Assembly: GCA_050117315.1 (NCBI GenBank)
Contig: JASFMY010000035.1
Location: forward strand, 1-49,568
From: JANQIV01 sp050117315
GTDB lineage: Bacteria; Bacteroidota; Ignavibacteria; Ignavibacteriales; Melioribacteraceae
Direction: 5' to 3'
Length of the DNA: 49,568 nucleotides
This document shows positions 34,629 through 42,974 of the stretch, one piece after another (the stretch's first letter is position 1; each line of letters opens with the position of its first letter). Position numbers and translations under genes: made by a program. The notes under the pieces were generated by a model. That model searched no databases. It saw only the letters and a list, made by a program, of their open reading frames with translations, and had not been told where the DNA came from.

Positions 34629-35740
34629 GAAGAGAATTAGTAAACAACCTAAAAAACATTCCCGGTTGGAAAACTGATCGCAAAATTGTTGTTATAGAAA
34701 GTGATGATTGGGGCAGCATCAGAATGCCCTCAAAGCACGCATACAATGATTTGCTAAAGTTTGGTATTGACTTGACTTCAGGCGATGCTCATAGATATAA
34801 TTTATATGACAGCCTCGCAACTGAAGATGATTTAATCTCGTTATTTGATGTTCTAACTTCTTTCAAGGATCATTTAAATAATCACCCAAAATTCACAGTT
34901 GTATCAGTTGTTGCTAATCCCGATTTCGAAAAAATCGAACAGAACAATTTTGAAAAATATTTTTATGAACCGTTCACCGAAACATTGAAAAAATATCCCC
35001 GTTGTGAGAATAGTTTTTCTCTCTGGCAGCAGGGCATATCGGAAAAGATTTTTATACCTCAATTTCATGGGAGAGAACACTTAAATGTCTACAATTGGCT
35101 TAAAGATTTACGGAATGGAGATACGGAAACTTTATATGCATTCAAATATAAAATGTGGGGTTTTAGAAAACGAAATAAAAATGATATAAGTTATCAAGCT
35201 GCTTTTGATTTAAAAAATATAAATGAACTTAAATCCCAAAGTGATATTATTATTGACGGGTTGGGTTTATTTTATAAACTTCATAAGTACAAAGCCCAAT
35301 TTTTTGTCCCTCCAAATGGACCGTTCAATTCAAGTCTTAAATCACCAGCGCTCGATGGAGGTATCAAATATATTTCAACACCAAAAATCCATTATGAACC
35401 GGTTGGAGAGGGTAGAACAAAAAGGTCTTTTCATTGGATCGGCCAGAAAAATAAATTAGGACAGTTGTACTTGACTAGGAACTGTTTTTTTGAACCTAGC
35501 AACAACAGTAAAGATTGGGTAGATAGCTGCCTAAGTGATATTCAGTATGCATTTAAATGGAAAAAACCTGCCGTCATTTCTTCTCACCGGGTAAACTATA
35601 TAGGAGCTTTGGATGTGAAGAATAGGGATAACGGCATAAAGAATTTAAGAAAACTAATATCTTCAATTTTGAAGAGATGGCCTGATGCCGAGTTTATGAC
35701 TTCGGATGAACTTGGTAATTTGATATCCGGTAATAAATAG
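34613..35740 (+). CDS. NodB-like polysaccharide (de)acetylase family protein (second intact copy)
   Basis: 375 residues, paralogous to the gene at 28438. PGWKTDRKIVVIESDDWGSI places the DD pair at D31-D32. FHGREH has H152 and H156, and C-terminal ISSHRVNYIG has the late histidine at about 325. YDSLATEDDLISLFDVLTSF and YEPFTETLKKYPR are shared almost word for word with 28438, so the two arose by duplication or parallel import. It is cytosolic with no signal peptide. It overlaps the upstream GT by 16 bp. The likely job is deacetylation of a lipid-linked HexNAc, by inference from the NodB motifs. Confidence 0.77.
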   Translation: MFKKLRRELVNNLKNIPGWKTDRKIVVIESDDWGSIRMPSKHAYNDLLKFGIDLTSGDAHRYNLYDSLATEDDLISLFDVLTSFKDHLNNHPKFTVVSVVANPDFEKIEQNNFEKYFYEPFTETLKKYPRCENSFSLWQQGISEKIFIPQFHGREHLNVYNWLKDLRNGDTETLYAFKYKMWGFRKRNKNDISYQAAFDLKNINELKSQSDIIIDGLGLFYKLHKYKAQFFVPPNGPFNSSLKSPALDGGIKYISTPKIHYEPVGEGRTKRSFHWIGQKNKLGQLYLTRNCFFEPSNNSKDWVDSCLSDIQYAFKWKKPAVISSHRVNYIGALDVKNRDNGIKNLRKLISSILKRWPDAEFMTSDELGNLISGNK

Positions 35741-35767
35741 TCCCTTTTACATTTCAATCCCAAACTT

Positions 35768-35872
35768 ATGAAAAAATCTATTGTATTCCTTAATCAAAGC
35801 TCCGGTTATCTGATGATAGATATCGTTAATATTTCGAGAAAAAATATTAATGTAAAAATTCATGATCATTGA
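35768..35872 (+). pseudogene. truncated 5' remnant of a glycosyltransferase gene
   Basis: ATG 35768 opens MKKSIVFLNQSSGYLMIDIV, an N-terminus typical of a GT4-like capsule glycosyltransferase group. It then jumps to NVKIHDH and TGA at 35870-35872. From memory of such proteins, a stretch of roughly 15 residues is missing between the two parts and the rest is gone. It ends 2 bp before the ATG of the next GT. The family assignment is from the opening motif only. Confidence 0.55.
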
Positions 35873-35874
35873 AA

Positions 35875-37113
35875 ATGCAAAATATGCATATTTGGTTAAT
35901 TTCACTTTTTGATCCAACACCGATAGATCAACCGATTTTCCCTAGATTTGTGAGTATAGCTAATGAAGCTGTTCAAAGGGGGTACAAAGTTACTCATTTC
36001 ACAAGTACTTTTAGACACAATACAAAAGAACACAGATTCCAATCTTCGATATTATATAAGGTAAATGAAAGTTACAATGTGTTTTATATTAAATCGATGT
36101 CTTATAAAGGAAATAGATCAATTAAGAGGTTTGTAGCTCACACGGATTTTGCAAATAAGTTGATTAATGAATTAGAAAAACTGAAGAAACCGGACGTAGT
36201 ATTTATTAGTATGCCCCCGATTACTACAATTAACAAAGTATCATCCTGGTGCAAACATAATAGTATTACGGTAATTATTGATATTATCGATCCGTGGCCT
36301 GACTCGTTTATTAAGGACGTTCCTGAAAATTATAGAAAATATGCCCGTTTTTTTCTAAGGTCTTCTTATAATAAACTCATAAAGTCCTTCGGCAATAGCT
36401 CTGCAATAACTGCAATTTCAAAGGGCTATCTAAATTGGGCTTCTAATTTTTATAATAAAAAAAAGAAGGTAGATTACTTCTATTTAGGTGTTGATATTAC
36501 GGAAATCCAAAAATTCTTTCAGTCTTTTGAAGGACAAAATATTAAGAAAGATGAGGATGTTTTAAGACTAATTTATGCAGGTAGTCTGGCAAGTTCATAC
36601 GATATTCCAACAATATTGAAAACTGCACAAATTCTTGATTCTCGTTATCCAAATAAAACAGAATTTGTTATTACAGGGAACGGACCCCAAAAAAATATTA
36701 TTCAAAAGGCAGAAAATGAATTAGGTAATGTAAAATATCTTGGCTGGGTAACTAGAGAAGAGTTAATGAAACAATATTATCTATCGGATCTTGGATTAAT
36801 ACAACATAAAAACAGCTTTACACAAACGGTAACATATAAGTTTTTCAATTATTTAGGAGCAGGACTACCGATTTTAAACTCTTTACAAAGCGAAATGGTT
36901 GAGATAATTGAAAAAGAAGAAATTGGTTTTAATAACAAAGAAGGTGATGTAATAACTTTGACTAAGAACATAGAAACGTTTTTGAAAAACAAAAAGGTTT
37001 TAGGTGAGTATAAAAATAACGCTCTCAATTATTCGCGACAAGAAGGAGATATAAATACAGTTTATAGAAGGTTAGTTGATTTTCTTGAAAGTGTAGCCTT
37101 CCCGGTAAATTAA
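35875..37113 (+). CDS. glycosyltransferase, GT4-like
   Basis: About 412 residues from ATG 35875 (an in-frame TTG at 35869 is less likely). MHIWLISLFDPTPIDQPIFP is the opening of WbuB/FucNAc-type GT4 proteins, followed by KPDVVFISMPPITTINKVSS and VIIDIIDPWPDSF, where acceptor-domain aspartates lie. The donor domain has RLIYAGSLASSYDIPTILKT, VITGNGPQ and KFFNYLGAGLPILNS. An unusually short distance follows the dead GT stub. A 30-bp gap leads to the ATP-grasp gene. Confidence 0.87.
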   Translation: MQNMHIWLISLFDPTPIDQPIFPRFVSIANEAVQRGYKVTHFTSTFRHNTKEHRFQSSILYKVNESYNVFYIKSMSYKGNRSIKRFVAHTDFANKLINELEKLKKPDVVFISMPPITTINKVSSWCKHNSITVIIDIIDPWPDSFIKDVPENYRKYARFFLRSSYNKLIKSFGNSSAITAISKGYLNWASNFYNKKKKVDYFYLGVDITEIQKFFQSFEGQNIKKDEDVLRLIYAGSLASSYDIPTILKTAQILDSRYPNKTEFVITGNGPQKNIIQKAENELGNVKYLGWVTREELMKQYYLSDLGLIQHKNSFTQTVTYKFFNYLGAGLPILNSLQSEMVEIIEKEEIGFNNKEGDVITLTKNIETFLKNKKVLGEYKNNALNYSRQEGDINTVYRRLVDFLESVAFPVN

Positions 37114-37143
37114 TTACTATATAATTTTCCCTCAATTATTATT

Positions 37144-38280
37144 ATGAAAATTCTTATTACAGATGCTGATTCAAGGAAATCGTTTGATGTAATAAATATT
37201 CTAAAATCCTCATACAATTTTGAATTAATTTTATGTTCAAAAAAAGATTATAAATTTAAGCTACCTTTAATTTATGGACAACGTGTTTATCGTCTCAGAA
37301 ATATTTGTTATAATGATTTTGAATCTGATTTTAGTCTTATACTTTCCGATTTTCCTGATGAAGATATAGTATACTTTCCAATGGGAGAAAAATCCACAAT
37401 TAATTTTTATGAATATATCAAGAAGGGAAAATGTAAAAATCTCAAATACTTGCTGCCCGATAAAACATGGTTTCATCTAACAAGAAATAAATCGGAATTT
37501 CAAAAGTATTGTGAAAACCATAACTTTCCTGTTCCAAAGTCCTTTACGAAGGAAACGATAGATAATGGTAATACAAAATTTACCCCTTTAATCATTAAAC
37601 CGAATATTGGAGAAGGTTCAGTCGGCATCAAACAAATAGACTCTGCTGAAAAACTTGTAGTGATTGATGATATAAATTTAGATGAATATATAATACAAGA
37701 GAAGATAGTAAGCAATCGAAAGGTATCCGGTGCATTCTTTCTGTGTGAAAACGGAGATGTTGTTAACAGCTATACTCATGAAAGATTAAGAACATTTCCG
37801 GTGAGTGGAGGCGTAACGGTTTATTCAAAGTCAACGATTAATTCGGATATTATAGAAATAGGTTGTAGAGTACTTAAAGCGATGAAGTGGAACGGTTTTG
37901 CAATGATAGAGTTCTTATATGATAACATTAAAGAAGAATGGAAAATAATAGAATTAAACCCGCGGATCTGGGGATCAATAATGTTATCCCAATTTATAGG
38001 GACTGAATTTCTAAACGACTATATTAAATTATGTTTGGATGATACTGTGAATAAAGGAAAAAAAATCAAAGAAGGCTACATCAGATGGCTTTATCCGTTC
38101 GACTTGATAAACCTTTTGACCCGTCAGATTAAATTATGTGAATTTGTTAGATTTAATTTGCATACTACATGCTACATCAACATGAGTTATAGTAACTTTT
38201 TTAGAACATTTCTCTATTTGTTATATTTTTCAATCAATATTGATTCATTGAAACGATTTCTAAAAAAAATATTTGGATGA
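37144..38280 (+). CDS. ATP-grasp superfamily protein
   Basis: 378 residues. An N-terminal Rossmann-like pre-ATP-grasp part (KILITDADSRKSFDVINILK) precedes the ATP-grasp fold. FTPLIIKPNIGEGSVGIKQI is the nucleotide loop with the conserved lysine. DEYIIQEKIVSNRKVSGAFF follows, and metal-binding residues are in WKIIELNPRIWGSIML. Such carbamoyl-phosphate-synthase-like ligases join a carboxylate to an amine or similar group. In this locus it may attach an amino acid or other acid to a sugar. Substrate unknown. It is followed by a HAD and a deacetylase gene, a set often found together in polysaccharide loci. Confidence 0.78.
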   Translation: MKILITDADSRKSFDVINILKSSYNFELILCSKKDYKFKLPLIYGQRVYRLRNICYNDFESDFSLILSDFPDEDIVYFPMGEKSTINFYEYIKKGKCKNLKYLLPDKTWFHLTRNKSEFQKYCENHNFPVPKSFTKETIDNGNTKFTPLIIKPNIGEGSVGIKQIDSAEKLVVIDDINLDEYIIQEKIVSNRKVSGAFFLCENGDVVNSYTHERLRTFPVSGGVTVYSKSTINSDIIEIGCRVLKAMKWNGFAMIEFLYDNIKEEWKIIELNPRIWGSIMLSQFIGTEFLNDYIKLCLDDTVNKGKKIKEGYIRWLYPFDLINLLTRQIKLCEFVRFNLHTTCYINMSYSNFFRTFLYLLYFSINIDSLKRFLKKIFG

Positions 38281-38353
38281 GTTACTGTTCGACGAGGCGA
38301 GGATTTATGAGAATTTACTTCGCAAAGGTTCAAATTAAATTTTAGAATAAATT

Positions 38354-38962
38354 ATGAGTAACGTTATTGTTTTTGATTTTGATAAAACATTGACTAATTA
38401 TGATACCTTAATGGGATTCTATAGGGGACTTACCAAATCCAGCTTAATTAATATAATAAAATATGTATTGCAAATAATGGCCTCTATCTTATACAAAATT
38501 AACGTGATTAATAATGATAGGTTAAAGAGAATTGGCGTGTTACTTTTTCTTTTTGGGAAAAGCAGGGCAGAGATAAAGGAATATGGAAAATTGTATTCTA
38601 AAAGTATTACTCTTAATAAAATTTATTTCGATGAGTTCATGAAGTATGAAGATAGCCGATTATTTGTTATTTCTGCTTCTTTTGAAGAATATCTAAGCCC
38701 AATATTTCCAGATGGTAAAAGTATTCTGATAGGATCGCAAATTAAATACTCCAAAGAAGAAAAAGTGGTTGGTCTCAAAACTAATATGTATGGTAGGATG
38801 AAAAAAGTGGCTCTAGCTGAACAAAATATAGATCATATCGATATCCTTTATACCGACAGCTTTTCGGATAAACCACTTATGGAAATTGCGGATGTTGTTT
38901 ACTTGGTCAAGAGTGGTAAAAAAGAAGTGATAAAAAATATTAGAGCGAAGTATGATAATTGA
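38354..38962 (+). CDS. HAD-IB family phosphatase
   Basis: 202 residues. Motif I is VIVFDFDKTLTNYDTLMGF (D9, D11). A helical cap follows (about 20-95) with the SerB/PSP-like arrangement. Motif II is VISASFEEYL, and the C-terminal motif is YTDSFSDKPLMEIADVVYLV with the acidic D in TDSFSD. Likely reaction is hydrolysis of a small phosphomonoester or a polyprenyl-linked phosphate. The 73-bp gap before it shows no signal. It overlaps the deacetylase gene by 11 bp. Confidence 0.85.
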   Translation: MSNVIVFDFDKTLTNYDTLMGFYRGLTKSSLINIIKYVLQIMASILYKINVINNDRLKRIGVLLFLFGKSRAEIKEYGKLYSKSITLNKIYFDEFMKYEDSRLFVISASFEEYLSPIFPDGKSILIGSQIKYSKEEKVVGLKTNMYGRMKKVALAEQNIDHIDILYTDSFSDKPLMEIADVVYLVKSGKKEVIKNIRAKYDN

Positions 38963-39818
38963 GGCCCAAAATAATGTTTCTGCTTTTACTGTTGATGTCG
39001 AAGACGGCATAAGTATTGGGATGCGGGATTATTTTGGAGTTGAAAGACCTCAAACGGAAAGGGTAGTAAAGTACACAAATATGATTTTGGATTTACTAGG
39101 AAAATATAATTTCAAAGGGACTTTTTTTGTGTTGGGGAAAGTCGCTAGGGATTTTCCTGAATTAATAAAAAAGATTGATACTGAAGGGCACGAAATAGGG
39201 ATTCATGGTTTTAATCATTTGAAATTTAATGATGTTGCGCCTTCAGGGGCATTCAATGAAGTAAGCAAAGCAAAAAATTTAGTAGAAGATCTTATCGGGA
39301 AACAAGTTTATGGGCATCGTGCTCCCGCTTTCTCTATAAATAAAAATACGGAATGGGGATTGGATATTATTGCAAATGCCGGTTTTGTTTATGACAGCAG
39401 TGTTATGCCTGCAAAGGGTTTTAGATACGGCTGGTCAAATTTTTCGAAAACCATTGTTGAGATGGAAACACAATCCGGCGGCAAGATTATTGAAGTCCCG
39501 TTATCTACAATAAATTTTCTTGGTAAAGAATATCCTGTTTGCGGAGGCAGTTATTTGAGGTTGTATCCTTTTTTTATAACAAATTATGCCTTTAAGAGTA
39601 TTTCAGAAAACCGCCATGCAATCTTATATTTACACCCGTATGAACTAGACACAGTAAGTTATCCGGATTATTATATGATGCAATTGAAGAGGATTAGTTT
39701 TTTTAAAAGGAATGTTATAAAATCAAATTGGTGGAATAGAAGCAGTGTTTATCCTAAGCTGGAAAAACTATTAAGTCGCTATAAATTTGCCCGCATAATT
39801 GATTTAATTAATATATGA
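38952..39818 (+). CDS. polysaccharide deacetylase, XrtA/PEP-CTERM-locus type (NodB)
   Basis: 288 residues. AFTVDVEDG is motif 1 (D15, E17, D18), GTFFVLGKVARDFPELIKKI the second helix, and EIGIHGFNHLKF motif 2 with H85 and H89. YGHRAPAFSI is motif 3 and LYLHPYELD carries the late histidine. This is the subgroup common near exosortase and EPS genes, which removes N-acetyl groups from HexNAc units. No signal peptide is evident. It differs clearly from the ESDDWGS-type proteins at 28438 and 34613. It overlaps the HAD gene by 11 bp and precedes the initiating transferase by 44 bp. Confidence 0.9.
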   Translation: MIIEAQNNVSAFTVDVEDGISIGMRDYFGVERPQTERVVKYTNMILDLLGKYNFKGTFFVLGKVARDFPELIKKIDTEGHEIGIHGFNHLKFNDVAPSGAFNEVSKAKNLVEDLIGKQVYGHRAPAFSINKNTEWGLDIIANAGFVYDSSVMPAKGFRYGWSNFSKTIVEMETQSGGKIIEVPLSTINFLGKEYPVCGGSYLRLYPFFITNYAFKSISENRHAILYLHPYELDTVSYPDYYMMQLKRISFFKRNVIKSNWWNRSSVYPKLEKLLSRYKFARIIDLINI

Positions 39819-39862
39819 AAACTAGGCATTGGAATTATGTTAACTAATTAATAAAATAGAAT

Positions 39863-40465
39863 ATGCATATATATGTAAAAAGGCTTATTGATTTTTTTAG
39901 CAGTCTTATAATTTTGTTCATCTTTTCCCCCTTATATTTGGCGATAACGATCACTCTTTTTATAAGTTTGAAAAATAATCCATTCTTTATCCAGGAACGT
40001 CCCGGCAAAAATGAAAAGATATTCAAGTTGATAAAATTCAAAACCATGAATGATAAGACTGATGAAAACGGCAAACTTTTGCCAGACAAAGAAAGGTTAA
40101 CAAAAATTGGTAAAATTATCCGTTCATTATCTTTGGATGAATTACCGCAACTGATAAATGTTTTAAAAGGGAATATGAGTCTGGTTGGACCGCGACCACT
40201 GTTGATAAAGTATTTGCCGCTTTATAATGAAAGACAAAGAAAACGGCATAATGTTAAACCCGGCATTACCGGCTGGGCACAAGTAAACGGACGGAATAAT
40301 ATTTCCTGGGAAGAAAAATTTGAACTTGATGTTGAATACGTTGAAAATGTATGCTTTTTATTTGACATGAAGATTCTCTGGATGACGATTTTAAAAGTAA
40401 TAAAAAGAGAAGGGATAAACTCAATTAGTACGGCAACTATGTATCCCTTTACCGGGAATAGTTAA
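39863..40465 (+). CDS. PglC/WbaP-type initiating sugar-phosphate transferase
   Basis: 200 residues, the short monotopic phosphoglycosyl transferase form. A single re-entrant hydrophobic helix near the N-terminus (KRLIDFFSSLIILFIFSPLY) precedes FKLIKFKTMND. The catalytic Asp-Glu pair is D92-E93 in SLDELPQL. NMSLVGPRPLL, KPGITGWAQVNGRN and the C-terminal FDMKILWMTI are conserved. It transfers a phospho-sugar from a UDP-sugar to undecaprenyl phosphate and so starts the repeat unit. Its neighbours make a bacillosamine-type sugar, which is its likely substrate. A clear Shine-Dalgarno for the next gene lies 37 bp downstream. Confidence 0.92.
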   Translation: MHIYVKRLIDFFSSLIILFIFSPLYLAITITLFISLKNNPFFIQERPGKNEKIFKLIKFKTMNDKTDENGKLLPDKERLTKIGKIIRSLSLDELPQLINVLKGNMSLVGPRPLLIKYLPLYNERQRKRHNVKPGITGWAQVNGRNNISWEEKFELDVEYVENVCFLFDMKILWMTILKVIKREGINSISTATMYPFTGNS

Positions 40466-40501
40466 AAGTTTTTTTAATATGAAATTTATTTGGAGTAAAT
40501 C

Positions 40502-40738
40502 ATGGAAGAAAAATTTAAAGAGGAACTAAAAGAAGCTTTAGAGATAGAAAATAGAGAAGTAAATTTATCCGATAATTTCCGTGATTATACCGAATGGGAT
40601 TCACTTGCGCAACTAACCTTAATTGCGATGCTTGATGACCGGTTCGGTGTTTCAATTGAAATGCCAGATTTTGAAAAACTAATCACTGTAGATGACTTGA
40701 TTAGAGAAGTACAAAAAAGAATGAGTTTGGTAAAATAA
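40502..40738 (+). CDS. acyl carrier protein
   Basis: 78 residues, acidic, with the phosphopantetheine site S34 in EWDSLAQLTLIAML. The four-helix ACP pattern is complete (helix 2 after S34, then VDDLIREVQKRM). TTGGAG sits 10 bp before ATG 40502. It is a locus-specific ACP, not the housekeeping AcpP, whose usual DSL motif lies in a different context (GADSLDTVE). It is the first gene of an ACP / KAS III / SDR set interrupted only by a repeat. It probably carries a short acyl chain to be moved onto a sugar. Confidence 0.9.
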   Translation: MEEKFKEELKEALEIENREVNLSDNFRDYTEWDSLAQLTLIAMLDDRFGVSIEMPDFEKLITVDDLIREVQKRMSLVK

Positions 40739-40739
40739 A

Positions 40740-40940
40740 GCAAAAGATATTCCCCCAAGAGGCAAACACCGTATGTATTTTATTATTAAATACCGGCATT
40801 AACTTGTTATTCTGTAGTAAAAACAGTCAATGCGACAGTAATTTTGTGAACTATAATTTAATGAAGCATCTACGAAGCTTAGGCTAGAAGTTGGTTTTTA
40901 TTTTTTACCATAATGAAAGTCCTAACGGACTTCAAATAAT
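40740..40940. repeat. family B intergenic repeat, copy 3
   Basis: It contains GATATTCCCCCAAGAGGCAAAC, AATACCGGCATTAACTTGTTATTC, GCATCTACGAAGCTTAGG and GAAAGTCCTAACGGACTTC, all shared with the copy at 3678-3917. It lacks the left-most AAACAAATCAATCGG segment. It sits inside the ACP/KAS III operon, separating the two genes. Confidence 0.6.
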
Positions 40941-40992
40941 ATTTACTCTAATTACCGGTAATTACCCAAATCTCGACAACAGTAAACCCGTT

Positions 40993-41118
40993 TAATCCGC
41001 CTTCGCGTTTGCTACGGCGGACCTGTCTGCCGCCAAGGCAGGCGAGAAGTTTGGGTTTAATTTCCCATCGTTTGCGGCGGAATTGGGGCCGGTTCGACAC
41101 GGCGAATTGCCCCGAGGT
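40993..41118. repeat. GC-rich intergenic module
   Basis: Sharply more GC-rich than its surroundings: CCTTCGCGTTTGCTACGGCG, CTGTCTGCCGCCAAGGCAGG (with an inverted CTGCC/GGCAG) and CCGGTTCGACACGGCGAATT. A related shorter version (CCTTCGCATTCGCTACGG...) precedes the aminotransferase gene at 45312-45386. No coding sense seen. Confidence 0.5.
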
Positions 41119-41145
41119 TCAAACAATTGATTTAAGGTAATATGT

Positions 41146-42204
41146 ATGGCTTTTCTAAATTATTCGGATATTGGCATAAGGGCTTTATCAGCAGCAGTTC
41201 CTAAGAATATTATTAACAATTATGAATATACAGAACATTTTTCAAAAGAAAATGTAGCTGAAGTAGTTGAAAAAATTGGAATAAAAGAACGTAGATTTGC
41301 CGATAAATCTACATGCTCTTCGGATTTATGTTTTGCTGCTGCAGATAAGTTAATTAACGAGTTACAAGTTAACCGTAATGATATAGATCTATTGATTTTT
41401 ATCTCTCAAACACCGGACTACCGTATGCCCGCCACATCAATAATTTTACAGGATAAACTTGGGTTACCAAATTCAACAATTGCATTTGATGTTAATATTG
41501 GCTGCTCCGGTTTTATTTACGGGATGTTCATAATTTATTCCATGATGCAGAGAAATGAAATTAAAAAAGCCTTATTGCTCGACGGTGAAACAAGATCAAA
41601 AGTCTATTCAGCAAAAGATAGAATGACTGCATTTTTATTTGGTGATGCAGGAGTAGCCGCAGTAATTGAAAGAGGTGAAAAATTTGGAGAAAGTTATTTT
41701 TCGATAAATTCCGATGGTTCCCGCCATTCTTTAATCAAAATTGACGGCGGCGGATATAGAAATCCAAGCAGTATTGAAACAATAAAAGAAAAAGTTGTTG
41801 ATGAATACGGAAACATTAGAAGCGATGAGCATGGTTATATGAACGGTGCAGATGTATTTAATTTTCTTATTAGAGAGGTGCCTAAAGATATCAAACTTAC
41901 TTTGGAGAAATCAAAAATTGAAAAAGAGTCAATTGATTATTTCGTGTTTCATCAGGCGAATAATTATATGAATAACTATTTAACTAAGAAACTAAAATTG
42001 GATAAGGAAAAAGTACCTATGTCCATTGAAAAGTTTGGCAATACATCTTCAGTTTCAATTCCGTTAACAATTGTTACTCAATTGCATGATAAGCTAAACG
42101 GTAATAAGAAGTTATTACTAAGCGGTTTTGGGGTTGGTTTAAGCTGGGCTACATCAATTATAAATCTATCTAATTGTTATATCGGTGATTTAATAGAAAT
42201 ATGA
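41146..42204 (+). CDS. 3-oxoacyl-ACP synthase III (FabH-like)
   Basis: 352 residues of the KAS III thiolase-fold family. The Cys-His-Asn triad is visible: C120 in VNIGCSGFIYGM, H269 in VFHQANNYM, and N299 in FGNTSSVSIPL. IFISQTPDYRMPATS and AFLFGDAGVAAVIERG are typical. It would condense an acyl-CoA with malonyl-ACP to a 3-oxoacyl-ACP. TAAGG lies just upstream of ATG 41146. The stop overlaps the SDR start by 4 bp (ATGA), so synthase and reductase are translationally coupled. Being in a sugar locus makes a dedicated, not housekeeping, role likely. Confidence 0.9.
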   Translation: MAFLNYSDIGIRALSAAVPKNIINNYEYTEHFSKENVAEVVEKIGIKERRFADKSTCSSDLCFAAADKLINELQVNRNDIDLLIFISQTPDYRMPATSIILQDKLGLPNSTIAFDVNIGCSGFIYGMFIIYSMMQRNEIKKALLLDGETRSKVYSAKDRMTAFLFGDAGVAAVIERGEKFGESYFSINSDGSRHSLIKIDGGGYRNPSSIETIKEKVVDEYGNIRSDEHGYMNGADVFNFLIREVPKDIKLTLEKSKIEKESIDYFVFHQANNYMNNYLTKKLKLDKEKVPMSIEKFGNTSSVSIPLTIVTQLHDKLNGNKKLLLSGFGVGLSWATSIINLSNCYIGDLIEI

Positions 42205-42971
42205 GTTTCAAAAATCCTTTTCAATTAGAAGACAAACTTATTATAGTTACGGGGGCTTCTTCCGGTATAGGCAAAGCATGTGCAGTATTATGTTCGCAAT
42301 TGGGTGCAACAGTAATTTTGTTAGCAAGAAATGAAGATAGACTAAAAGGTACATATTCAGAACTTACCAAAAATAAAAAACACGAATATTATAGTGTAGA
42401 GTTAACTGATTACAACAAGGTAGAAAAAGTAGTTGAACAGATATTTGAAAAACACGGGAAAATTAACGGATTACTTAATGCTGCCGGAATATCCACAACA
42501 ATGCCTTTAAAAATTATTAAAAACGAACAACTGGAGGAGTTTTTTTCCATCAACGTAATTTCTTCAATTAATCTTACTAAATGCGTAACTAAAAAAAAGT
42601 ATTTTGCTGAAGAGGGAGGAAGCATAATATTTATTTCTTCGGTTATGGGTGTTGTTGGTGAAATAGGTAAAACAACTTACAGTTTAACAAAAGGAGCGCT
42701 AATATCGGGAGCAAGGTCGTTAGCTCTTGAATTGTCGTCACGTAAAATAAGGGTTAATTGCATATCGCCCGGTGTAGTTGAAACTCCGATGTCGCAAAAT
42801 GCTGTTTACGGCAAGGATGAAGTAATGTTTAATAGAGTAAAAAGCCAACATCCATTGGGTCCGGGAAAAGCCGAAGATGTTGCAAATGCATGTATCTTTC
42901 TTCTTTCCGACAGCTCAAGATGGATAACAGGTACTAACTTAATAATTGACGGCGGATATACTGCAAGATAA
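42201..42971 (+). CDS. SDR-family 3-oxoacyl-ACP reductase-like protein
   Basis: 256 residues, classical SDR of FabG type. The NAD(P) loop is VTGASSGIGKA (17-26), followed by LLNAAGIST, ISSVMGVVGEIG and the catalytic Y160/K164 (YSLTK), then NCISPGVVETPM and the C-terminal TNLIIDGGYTA. It probably reduces the KAS III product to a 3-hydroxyacyl-ACP. A sugar reductase is the alternative. ATGA overlap with the KAS III gene; 3 bp to the next acyltransferase gene. The gene order KAS III - SDR - acyltransferase supports the acyl route. Confidence 0.88.
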   Translation: MSFKNPFQLEDKLIIVTGASSGIGKACAVLCSQLGATVILLARNEDRLKGTYSELTKNKKHEYYSVELTDYNKVEKVVEQIFEKHGKINGLLNAAGISTTMPLKIIKNEQLEEFFSINVISSINLTKCVTKKKYFAEEGGSIIFISSVMGVVGEIGKTTYSLTKGALISGARSLALELSSRKIRVNCISPGVVETPMSQNAVYGKDEVMFNRVKSQHPLGPGKAEDVANACIFLLSDSSRWITGTNLIIDGGYTAR

Positions 42972-42974
42972 ATC

